Part shown: positions 1 to 6,187 of the stretch, piece after piece | Layout: each line of letters opens with the position of its first letter | How positions within the stretch are numbered: the stretch's first letter is position 1 | Source of the DNA: Candidatus Cloacimonadota bacterium | GTDB taxonomy: Bacteria; Cloacimonadota; Cloacimonadia; Cloacimonadales; TCS61 | Length of the DNA: 6,507 nt | NCBI GenBank assembly: GCA_027858325.1 | Contig: JAQICU010000168.1 | Coordinates: 1-6,507, forward strand | Direction of reading: 5' to 3' | Program-made: the position numbers and the translations under genes | The notes under the pieces: generated by a model | The model's input: the letters and a program-made list of their open reading frames with translations, nothing else | Databases searched by the model: none | What the model was told of the DNA's origin: nothing

Positions 1-2021
1 ATTCATTTGGACTTGAATCTCAATTGAATTTTGATATGCATAAGATAAATCTTAGTTTTATAGGAGCTCCTCAAGAACATAATCAAGTGTATTTTAAATC
101 TGATAGAAATTTAATGGAAACACTGGGCAGAGAATACAGCCGTAATAATCATAAATATCAAGAGAATTATTATTTCAAACCTCAATTCTCAGTTCGTGAT
201 GAATGGAAAATTACAGATAATCAACTTCTTATGACAAATGTGTTTGTAACGACGGGTATTGGTGGGGGAAAGTATTTAAATCAGGATAAATATGATGTGG
301 AGACAGGAAAAATAAGTTTTCAAGACATCATGTCTGAAAGTAATGAAAATGGTAACTTTGGTAGACATGCCCAATATCTTTATGAAATAACAGATTCTGA
401 GCTTATACTTGAAGGATTTATCCCATCGGATCCGGATAATTTTGGATATCCAACTTATAATGGTTTTATTCTTACTTCCTCAGGTACTGATTTTTTTAGA
501 AGTCGTTACGACTACAGTTGGCGTAATAACAGTATCAGTGATCACAAGCAATTTGGAATGAATACTTATTATCAATATGACATTAATAATATTTACAAGT
601 TAGTTATTGGTGGTGAGATGCGAAATTGGAATGCTGACCATATTAGAAAGAGAGAAAATTTTCGTCATTACAATCCAGAATTTCCTGATAATGTAGAGAC
701 ATATGAAAAAACACAAAAAACATACGATTATACTTCGGATGTGTTCAATCTATCTGGATTTGCCAGGATACAGATCAAACCAACAGAAAAAATAAACATT
801 GTGCTAGATGGACAATATGCACGATATGCATCCCAAGTTGAAGAAAACCAAATAGAAATTTATGATCTGGGAACAGGAGAACCAACCGGATACTATTTCT
901 ATTCCACAAAAGAGATGACCGAAGTTGTAGAGCAAGATACAGTTATGAAATTTAATGAAGATGATTACAAAAAAGTATTTAGTTTCTTCTCACCAAAATT
1001 TGGTGTAAACTACAACTTATCTGAATATTTCAATATTATGGCTAATTATTCATTAGCTTATAAAGAGCCTAGAACTAGCGATTGGTATAGTGGATATGAC
1101 GGTCCTGATGGAAACCAGATGTATACCAAGAATATTATTTTGCAAGATAGTCTTGGGAACTATTATAATGAAACCCAAGAAACATTTTTTGGTGAGTTGA
1201 AACCAGAAAAAATAAATACGATCGAGTTCGGTATTGGATACGATGGAATTTATTTTGATATCGACGCAAACTATTATATCAGTGAATATGTGGACAAAAT
1301 AGAATATGTAAAAATTCCACTAACACAAGAAAGATATTATCCAGCCAATGACTCAATCGGAGTAAATGAATTTGATGCAAGCTTAACACTCAATGCTGGA
1401 AACGCACGGCATCAAGGTTTGGAATTAAGTACGAAATTCATTTGGAACAATATCGATGCTTCAAGTTCTCTTACACTTTCTACTAATCGTTGGACAGATA
1501 TGAATATTGAAGTATTTGATAATATTCCTGCTGAAGATATGATTGGAAAAGTTGTGCCCAATTCACCTGAAACAATGGCAAATGCATCAATAGGTTACAC
1601 ATTCAAAGCGTTGCCATTGAATGGTAAATTAAGAATTGGTTTTACTGGAAAATACTGGGATGATTATTTTGCAAACTACACAAACGAATATTACAGCAAT
1701 TACATTTGGAATGGCGTTGATGAATTTATAGCAGATACTCTTTCAATAAAGTCATCTAAGTTACCAACTTTCATGGAATTTGGTGGTAATATCAAATACT
1801 CATTTACCTTAGGTGGAACTGAAGCATCCATCAGGTTAGATGTAAATAATATTTTGAATAGAGAAAATTTTCTTTCAGCTAATGTAGAAAGAGACTTTAA
1901 TCGGGGATATTATGATGAAAATGACGAATGGCAAATAGACTATCTCACCGAAAATTATTACATGTATGTAACACCTGCACCACTATTAAATGTATTCTTA
2001 ACAATGGAAGTGAAATTCTAA
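1..2021 (+). CDS. TonB-dependent outer-membrane receptor, C-terminal beta-barrel part (5' truncated)
   Basis: This is the C-terminal part of a TonB-dependent receptor, an outer-membrane barrel that imports a bound substrate using TonB energy. The reading frame is open from base 3 and upstream of the TTG at 24 still reads as barrel (SFGLESQ), so that TTG is not the start; signal peptide, TonB box and plug lie outside the window. About 672 residues are visible. Barrel landmarks in order: YSLAYKEPRTSDW (about 1043-1082), a family-typical extracellular-facing segment; LKPEKINTIEFGIGY (1197-1241), the usual 'LKPE...E.G' strand; NAGNARHQGLELS (1392-1430), the usual 'N.G.A...G.E' strand; DVNNILNRENF (1839-1871), the penultimate 'VNNLFNR' element; and a terminal strand ending MEVKF, with the C-terminal Phe recognised by the BAM machinery. 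Alternating Tyr/Asn-rich strands and long polar loops fit a large receptor. Family assignment is secure; the substrate cannot be inferred. A hairpin terminator follows ten bases after the stop. Confidence 0.9.
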   Translation, partial: SFGLESQLNFDMHKINLSFIGAPQEHNQVYFKSDRNLMETLGREYSRNNHKYQENYYFKPQFSVRDEWKITDNQLLMTNVFVTTGIGGGKYLNQDKYDVETGKISFQDIMSESNENGNFGRHAQYLYEITDSELILEGFIPSDPDNFGYPTYNGFILTSSGTDFFRSRYDYSWRNNSISDHKQFGMNTYYQYDINNIYKLVIGGEMRNWNADHIRKRENFRHYNPEFPDNVETYEKTQKTYDYTSDVFNLSGFARIQIKPTEKINIVLDGQYARYASQVEENQIEIYDLGTGEPTGYYFYSTKEMTEVVEQDTVMKFNEDDYKKVFSFFSPKFGVNYNLSEYFNIMANYSLAYKEPRTSDWYSGYDGPDGNQMYTKNIILQDSLGNYYNETQETFFGELKPEKINTIEFGIGYDGIYFDIDANYYISEYVDKIEYVKIPLTQERYYPANDSIGVNEFDASLTLNAGNARHQGLELSTKFIWNNIDASSSLTLSTNRWTDMNIEVFDNIPAEDMIGKVVPNSPETMANASIGYTFKALPLNGKLRIGFTGKYWDDYFANYTNEYYSNYIWNGVDEFIADTLSIKSSKLPTFMEFGGNIKYSFTLGGTEASIRLDVNNILNRENFLSANVERDFNRGYYDENDEWQIDYLTENYYMYVTPAPLLNVFLTMEVKF

Positions 2022-2030
2022 CTTATTAAC

Positions 2031-2067
2031 AAAAAAAGGAGCTGAGAATTTTCTCAGCTCCTTTTTT
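2031..2067. terminator. Bidirectional intrinsic terminator between convergent genes
   Basis: A perfect 11-bp inverted repeat (GGAGCTGAGAA at 2038-2048 and TTCTCAGCTCC at 2051-2061; in practice a 9-bp stem with a six-base loop) is preceded by seven A (2031-2037) and followed by six T (2062-2067). Read on the plus strand it is a stem plus U-tract just after the receptor stop at 2021. Read on the minus strand the A-tract becomes the U-tract and ends the gene whose stop is at 2081. A single element can therefore terminate both converging transcripts. Confidence 0.93.
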
Positions 2068-2080
2068 ATTTCTTGATCAA

Positions 2081-2437
2081 TTATTTCTTTTCTTGCGTGG
2101 CAGATTTTTCCTTCTCTTCTTTCAACTCTTCAATTAACACTTTCACATTATCCGCTTTAAAGATCGGATAAAAATCAGTAACATAATCGCGAGCAATATT
2201 TTCCAAACCTTCATTCTTTTTGATAATTTCTTCACCGTACTTAATCGCTATAGTTATTCTATTGAATACTGCCGTAATTGATACAGTTGGAACTTCACCA
2301 ATAATATTACCAAGGTATTGTGGAAGGGTCTTATCGAGTTCAATGAGACCTTTGAGTAATTGATAGATCTTAAGCCCTAAATATCCAAGACCAGATATTA
2401 TTAGAAGAGTAATAAGCTTTTTGAAAGTCTTAATCAT
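2081..2437 (-). CDS. Small single-pass membrane protein of unknown function (118 aa)
   Basis: I do not recognise this protein. It starts at ATG (2437) behind a strong ribosome binding site, AGGAGG at 2443-2448 on the minus strand, five bases upstream, which fixes the start. Residues 1-7 (MIKTFKK) are basic. Residues about 8-28 form one hydrophobic segment (LITLLIISGLGYLGLKIYQLL), which lacks a clear signal-peptidase site and so looks like an uncleaved N-terminal anchor. Residues 30-100 are a mixed, probably helical soluble part, and 101-118 is a highly charged Glu/Lys tail that could be a short coiled coil or disordered. Positive residues before the anchor suggest N-in, with the bulk outside the cytoplasm. 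It lies 47 bases downstream of the secreted OB-fold gene on the same strand with no terminator visible between them, so cotranscription is likely. The gene ends at the shared hairpin. It is real by RBS, context and composition; function is unknown. Confidence 0.8.
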   Translation of the reverse strand: MIKTFKKLITLLIISGLGYLGLKIYQLLKGLIELDKTLPQYLGNIIGEVPTVSITAVFNRITIAIKYGEEIIKKNEGLENIARDYVTDFYPIFKADNVKVLIEELKEEKEKSATQEKK

Positions 2438-2484
2438 TATTTCCTCCTCGATGGATATCTCATTTACGTAAAATTTATCCGCCT

Positions 2485-3492
2485 TTATTTAAGGAGGATC
2501 ACCTTTTTAATGCTTGTGTAATCACCGCCACTATTTTCAATACCAGACTCAAAGAAGTAGATTCCGCTGGAAACCTGGCTGTTATTATCATCAGTACCAT
2601 TCCAAACAACATGATATTCGCCAGCTGAAAGATTTTCATTAACTAAAGTTCTAATCTTTTCGCCTTTAATGTTATAAACACATAACGTAACACGACTATC
2701 ACTTTTCAAATTAAGATACGCTGTTGTTTGAGGATTAAATGGATTTGGATCGCAGCCAACGAATTCAGAAGTAATATCAACTGTATTTTCGTTAGTAGAA
2801 ACTACAGGGTTTATATCATCCCATCCTCTGGGATTTACTCGATAATCATCAAAATAACAAGTCACAAAGCCTTGAATTGCTTCAAATGTATCACCTACTT
2901 CAGCCGTAAATTCAGGTACCCAATTATCCCAATACAAATAACTATCATCAAAAGCACATATCTGAGTACCGTCATTTCCTAACCAAGTACCATAATCATC
3001 AATTCCTTGTATACAAGTAATATCATTTACTCTTACTAGTACACTTTCATATTGTTCACCAGTTGTGAGCACATCAGCAGTTACATCAATAATTGATGGA
3101 ACTGGATTTCCTGAACTCGAAATACTTACTGTGACTTCATAATCATACCCAGACACTTCGGTATACCCATTATATTCATCAATATAACCTGTAATTTCTA
3201 CTTCGTCACCAACAGAAACTACTGGATTGGTAGTATTAATGGTATTTGCCATGTATACATATAAAGCACTCCACTCTCCACCATCAGGCATGGAAATTAT
3301 AAAATTATCTTCATAACTTGAAATTCCTGTTACTGTAACAATACCTGTAGTTGTAACTTCTTGCCCTAAATAGAGTGATGGATACGTTCCATCAGGACCT
3401 GCTTCCGTTGTGTATTGGATGTCATAAATTGTTGTGGCAAATGCAATAGAAATTACTAATACAAAAACTAAAATTCCAAAAATCTTTTTCAT
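2485..3492 (-). CDS. Secreted two-OB-fold protein with C-terminal FlgD-Ig/type A-like sorting domain (335 aa)
   Basis: An exported protein. Start ATG at 3492 is set by GGAGG (3499-3503, minus strand), six bases upstream. Residues 1-19 are a classic Sec signal peptide (MKK, a hydrophobic core, then AFA) with likely cleavage before TTIYD. Residues about 22-122 resemble the YhcR/DUF5689-like OB-fold that often accompanies secreted nucleases: YLGQEVTTTGIVT, FIISMPDGGEWSALYVY, VSVGDEVEITGYIDEYNGYTEV. Residues about 147-228 look like a second copy: YESVLVRVNDITC, VGDTFEAIQGFVTCYFDDYRVNPR. Residues 248-335 are the FlgD-like Ig/secretion module: DPNPFNPQTT, VYNIKGEKIRTLVN, VVWNGTDDN, SSGIYFF and the basic end KKVILLK. 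By family knowledge this module goes with surface delivery or anchoring through type IX-like export, though no export gene is in the window. No nuclease or other catalytic domain is present. It probably acts at the cell surface or extracellularly; ligand unknown. First gene of the minus-strand pair. Confidence 0.85.
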   Translation of the reverse strand: MKKIFGILVFVLVISIAFATTIYDIQYTTEAGPDGTYPSLYLGQEVTTTGIVTVTGISSYEDNFIISMPDGGEWSALYVYMANTINTTNPVVSVGDEVEITGYIDEYNGYTEVSGYDYEVTVSISSSGNPVPSIIDVTADVLTTGEQYESVLVRVNDITCIQGIDDYGTWLGNDGTQICAFDDSYLYWDNWVPEFTAEVGDTFEAIQGFVTCYFDDYRVNPRGWDDINPVVSTNENTVDITSEFVGCDPNPFNPQTTAYLNLKSDSRVTLCVYNIKGEKIRTLVNENLSAGEYHVVWNGTDDNNSQVSSGIYFFESGIENSGGDYTSIKKVILLK

Positions 3493-3534
3493 AATATTCC
3501 TCCAATTATTTTGTTTAATTTATAAACATTGTGT

Positions 3535-3562
3535 ATTTTTGTTAATATTATTATTATGTCAA
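3535..3562 (-). promoter_or_regulatory. Possible promoter of the secreted OB-fold gene
   Basis: On the minus strand a perfect -35 hexamer TTGACA (3557-3562) is followed after 16 bases by AAAAAT (3535-3540), a partial -10. Transcription would begin near base 3528, giving an untranslated leader of about 35 bases to the ATG at 3492. Position and direction are right for the gene; the weak -10 and the AT-rich background keep this tentative. Confidence 0.3.
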
Positions 3563-3616
3563 GAGTTTAATTATAATCGAAATAATTATCTTAAATTACT
3601 TATGACATTAAAATAC

Positions 3617-3645
3617 TTGACACTTGTTATCAAACTCAAAATCTT
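3617..3645 (+). promoter_or_regulatory. Possible -35 element of the rho-trhP promoter
   Basis: A perfect TTGACA lies at 3617-3622 on the plus strand, about 90 bases before the rho start. The expected -10 position (around 3640-3645, AATCTT) matches only three of six consensus bases, so the promoter may need an activator, or the hexamer may be chance. TATAAT also occurs at 3572-3577 but without a good -35. Confidence 0.25.
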
Positions 3646-3710
3646 GCTTTTGTAACTAATAGGGATTAGAAGAAATTGAGTTTTAATAACAATTTTTTAA
3701 GGAGCCATAA

Positions 3711-4976
3711 ATGAATAATGAAACCGAACAAAACCTTTTCGAATTAAATATGGCACAATTAGCCAAAATTGCCAAAGAACTTGAATTAGATGATATAAAG
3801 GGTCTAAAGAAGAAAGAACTGATCCATCGAATATTTGAGATAGAAGCTACACAGGAAGGATTAGCTTTCGTATCAGGATGTTTGCAAATTGTCGATGATG
3901 GATATGGCTTTTTGAGATTTAAAAAAAACAATTACACACATGGAAGAAATGACATCTATGTCTCAAGCTCACAGATCAAAAGATTTGGATTAAAAAAGGG
4001 ACATGTAATTTCTGGTCCTGCACGAGCACCAAAAGATGAAGAAAAGTATTTTGCGCTGATCCGAGTTGACTCAGTTAATTATGAAGATCCCCTTATAGTG
4101 CTTGAAGTAAAAAGATTTGAAAAACTTACACCCTATTTTCCAGAAGAAAAATTGAATCTTGAGACTACTCAAAAAAATGTTTCTTCAAGAATAATAAATC
4201 TGTTCACACCAATTGGAAAAGGGCAAAGAGGCATGATCGTTGCTGCACCAAGAACTGGGAAGACCGTGTTAATGCAGAATATCGCAAATTCAATTCTTAC
4301 AAATCATCCTGAAGTTTATCTTATTGTATTACTGGTAGATGAAAGACCAGAAGAAGTTACTGAGATGAGAAGAATATTAATTCCGCACAATTCCGAAGTA
4401 GTGAGTTCTACATTTGATGAACAACCCAAAAATCATATCCAAGTAGCTGAAATGGTTATTGAAAAAGCCAAAAGAATGGTTGAATTAGGTCAGGATGTTA
4501 TTATCATGCTTGATAGTATTACGCGTTTAGCACGTGCTTTTAATATGGCTCAACCTTCAAGTGGAAGAGTATTATCCGGTGGTCTTGATGCCGGCTCACT
4601 TCACAAACCTAAAAAATTCTTTGGTGCTGCCAGAAATGCATTGGAACAAGGAAGTCTTACAATAATTGCAACTGCATTGGTAGATACTGGAAGTAGAATG
4701 GATCAAGTTATCTTTGAGGAGTTTAAAGGTACTGGTAACATGGAACTTGTACTTGATAGATCAATTAGTGATTATCGAATGTATCCGGCTGTAGACCTTG
4801 TTAAATCTGGGACAAGACGTGAAGATCTTCTATTGTCTAAAGAAGAAGTACAGAGAATGTTCGTCCTTCGTCAATTCCTTAAGGGAATGAGCCCATTGAA
4901 AGGCATTGAAATGCTTAAGAACAAAATGTTGGCTACTAAAAACAATGAAGAGTTATTACAAAAAATGAGTCGTTAA
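3711..4976 (+). CDS. rho: Transcription termination factor Rho
   Basis: Rho is the hexameric RNA-dependent ATPase that loads on unstructured nascent RNA and ends transcription in the cytoplasm. At 421 residues it is close to the 419 of E. coli, without the long N-terminal insertion found in many Bacteroidota and Actinobacteria. Start ATG 3711 follows AAGGAG by six bases. Domains: Rho_N helical domain about 8-45; cold-shock-like RNA-binding domain about 50-125 (DGYGFLR, NDIYVSSSQIKRF, RYFAL-like KYFALIRV); ATPase core about 130-421. Visible motifs: Walker A APRTGKT (179-185, Lys184); catalytic Glu211 in VDERPEEVTEMR (209-220); Walker B IIMLDSITRLARA (264-276, Asp268); Q-loop region with SSGRVLSGGLDA (283-294); R-loop region DTGSRMD (325-331); arginine finger Arg369 in SGTRRE (366-371). 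All catalytic positions are present, so it should be active. It is the first gene of a plus-strand unit; the next gene starts one base after its stop. Autoregulation by Rho is known elsewhere but not shown here. Confidence 0.98.
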   Translation: MNNETEQNLFELNMAQLAKIAKELELDDIKGLKKKELIHRIFEIEATQEGLAFVSGCLQIVDDGYGFLRFKKNNYTHGRNDIYVSSSQIKRFGLKKGHVISGPARAPKDEEKYFALIRVDSVNYEDPLIVLEVKRFEKLTPYFPEEKLNLETTQKNVSSRIINLFTPIGKGQRGMIVAAPRTGKTVLMQNIANSILTNHPEVYLIVLLVDERPEEVTEMRRILIPHNSEVVSSTFDEQPKNHIQVAEMVIEKAKRMVELGQDVIIMLDSITRLARAFNMAQPSSGRVLSGGLDAGSLHKPKKFFGAARNALEQGSLTIIATALVDTGSRMDQVIFEEFKGTGNMELVLDRSISDYRMYPAVDLVKSGTRREDLLLSKEEVQRMFVLRQFLKGMSPLKGIEMLKNKMLATKNNEELLQKMSR

Positions 4977-4977
4977 T

Positions 4978-6177
4978 ATGGAATTACTCGCACCCGCCGG
5001 TGATATAAACAAGTTAAAATTTGCTGTTTATTATGGTGCTGATGCTGTCTATGCAGCTGGATATAATTTTGGACTGAGGGCTAAGAACACAAATTTTTCA
5101 GAAACTGACTTAAAGGAAGCAGTTGATTTCTGTCATAGGCATGACTGTAAAATATATATTACTGTAAATATTTTTGCCCACAACTCTGATATCGATCAAT
5201 TAACGGAATATTTAATCTTCCTACAAAAGATATGTGTAGATGCACTGATAATCTCTGATCCGGGTGTATTTTCCTTAGCCAAAGAATTTGCACCAAACGT
5301 GGATATTCATATTAGCACTCAAGCTAATGTTACATCTTGGAGTGCAGTTAGATTTTGGTATAATTTGGGTGCTAAACGTATCATTCTTGCACGTGAATTG
5401 AGCATTAAGGAAATTACTGAGATCAAAAGAAAAGTACCTGAAATAGAGTTGGAGATGTTCGTGCATGGTGCAATGTGTATGTCATATTCCGGACGTTGCT
5501 TGATCAGTGCATTCCTTAATAATAGAAGTGCAAATCGTGGGCTGTGTACACAGCCTTGTAGATGGGAATATAACCTTGTTGAAAAATCAAGACCCGGTGA
5601 ATTCTTCAAGATCGAAGAAGATGAAAGGGGTTCCTACTTTTTCAATTCAAAGGATTTAAACCTTATTAAACGAATTCCGCAGATAAAGAAAGCAGGCATC
5701 GACAGCATAAAAATTGAAGGACGCATGAAAAGCTTGTATTATGTTGCAACCGTTACTAGAGCTTACAGAGTTGCAATTGAAGCAGGAAAAAGTACAGTTT
5801 CTGCCAATGTTCTGAAAGAACTTAACAGGGTTAGTCACAGATATTACAGTGAAGCATTTTTTGATAAATTTGATTCATCCGAAACTCAATATTACGGATC
5901 TTCTGCTTATATTCGAGATTATCAATTTGTGGGTGAAGTTGAAAAAATTGAGGGAACTTCTGCATTCATTTCAATCAAAGCAAAGTTCTGTATTGGGGAC
6001 GAGATAGAATTTATTTTCCCTGACAGCAATGATGATTTCAAAATTACAGTAAAAAATATATTTAATGGAGAGAATGAACTAATACAATTAACAAAACCAA
6101 ACACAATTATTCGACTCGACCTTGACAAGAAATTACCAAAATGGGGTATTGTAAGAAAAAAGAATATTGAAGAGTAG
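4978..6177 (+). CDS. trhP: U32-family protein, probable tRNA U34 5-hydroxylase TrhP (YegQ-like)
   Basis: By family knowledge TrhP/YegQ makes 5-hydroxyuridine at the wobble position (U34) of tRNAs, using prephenate, as the first step to cmo5U or mo5U; database entries often say 'peptidase U32' or 'collagenase-like protease', which is probably misleading. The opening MELLAPAGD, GADAVYAAG, the TIM-barrel-like N domain (1 to about 270) and the PROSITE-type U32 signature at 159-177 (E.F.HGAMC....GRCLIS) are all present. Four cysteines, C167, C174, C190 and C194 (RGLCTQPCRWEY), match the conserved set of this subgroup and could ligate an Fe-S cluster, as shown for the related UbiU/UbiV. NSKDL (223-227) and KIEGRMKS (245-252) follow. 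The U32 C-terminal beta domain spans about 316-395 (QFVGEV to GIVRKKN). At 399 residues it is slightly shorter than E. coli TrhP and lacks the DUF3656 collagenase-like extension of RlhA, which favours TrhP. There is no evident Shine-Dalgarno sequence; the TAA-T-ATG junction implies translational coupling to rho. Confidence 0.9.
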   Translation: MELLAPAGDINKLKFAVYYGADAVYAAGYNFGLRAKNTNFSETDLKEAVDFCHRHDCKIYITVNIFAHNSDIDQLTEYLIFLQKICVDALIISDPGVFSLAKEFAPNVDIHISTQANVTSWSAVRFWYNLGAKRIILARELSIKEITEIKRKVPEIELEMFVHGAMCMSYSGRCLISAFLNNRSANRGLCTQPCRWEYNLVEKSRPGEFFKIEEDERGSYFFNSKDLNLIKRIPQIKKAGIDSIKIEGRMKSLYYVATVTRAYRVAIEAGKSTVSANVLKELNRVSHRYYSEAFFDKFDSSETQYYGSSAYIRDYQFVGEVEKIEGTSAFISIKAKFCIGDEIEFIFPDSNDDFKITVKNIFNGENELIQLTKPNTIIRLDLDKKLPKWGIVRKKNIEE

Positions 6178-6187
6178 TATGAAATAA

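Larger units (their letters stand above)
3493..3710. promoter_or_regulatory. Divergent intergenic region: promoters of the secreted OB-fold gene (-) and rho (+)
   Basis: This 218-base, very AT-rich stretch must hold the start signals of both diverging units. TTGACA hexamers occur in the two outward directions: minus strand at 3557-3562 and plus strand at 3617-3622. Near the plus-strand hexamer I see no good -10 (the 17-base spacer gives AATCTT). For the minus one a 16-base spacer gives AAAAAT, four of six consensus matches. A separate plus-strand match to the Bacteroidota-type pattern is TTTG (3510-3513), 20 bases, TATTTTTG (3534-3541), but such strings are frequent by chance at this composition. 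In the rho leader CTAAT/ATTAG (3656-3669) can form a small hairpin. The ribosome binding site of rho is AAGGAG (3699-3704). I found no riboswitch or RNA gene. Confidence 0.5.

Noticed and set aside
24..26. TTG as start codon of the receptor gene
   Set aside because: The frame is open upstream to the window edge with barrel-like sequence, and a receptor starting here would lack signal peptide and plug.
2463..2472. Perfect 10-base palindrome TTTACGTAAA between the two minus-strand genes
   Set aside because: Could be an operator, but a single short AT-rich palindrome without a second copy or regulator nearby is not enough support.
2488..2504. Plus-strand AAGGAGGATCACCT, resembling the 3' end of 16S rRNA
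   Set aside because: It is the reverse complement of codons for the conserved KVILLK end of the secreted protein; no rRNA sequence surrounds it.
2728..2982. Plus-strand 84-codon frame antisense to the OB-fold gene
   Set aside because: Shadow of a well-supported minus-strand gene; no RBS and no protein-like pattern.
3510..3541. Bacteroidota-type promoter pattern TTTG-N20-TATTTTTG on the plus strand
   Set aside because: Matches the pattern, but such T-rich strings are expected by chance here, and it would give a long leader of roughly 160 bases for rho; kept only as a remark.
3434..3655. Plus-strand frame of 73 codons beginning inside the secreted OB-fold gene and running into the divergent intergenic region
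   Set aside because: Antisense to the signal-peptide coding part, no ribosome binding site, low-complexity Leu/Ile composition from AT-rich DNA, and it covers the likely promoters.
3683..3931. Minus-strand 82-codon frame over the start of rho
   Set aside because: Overlaps the conserved Rho N-terminal domain in antisense; Ser/Phe-rich shadow sequence.
5275..6128. Several minus-strand frames of 60-96 codons within the U32 gene
   Set aside because: All lie antisense to a conserved gene and look like shadow translations with no start signals.
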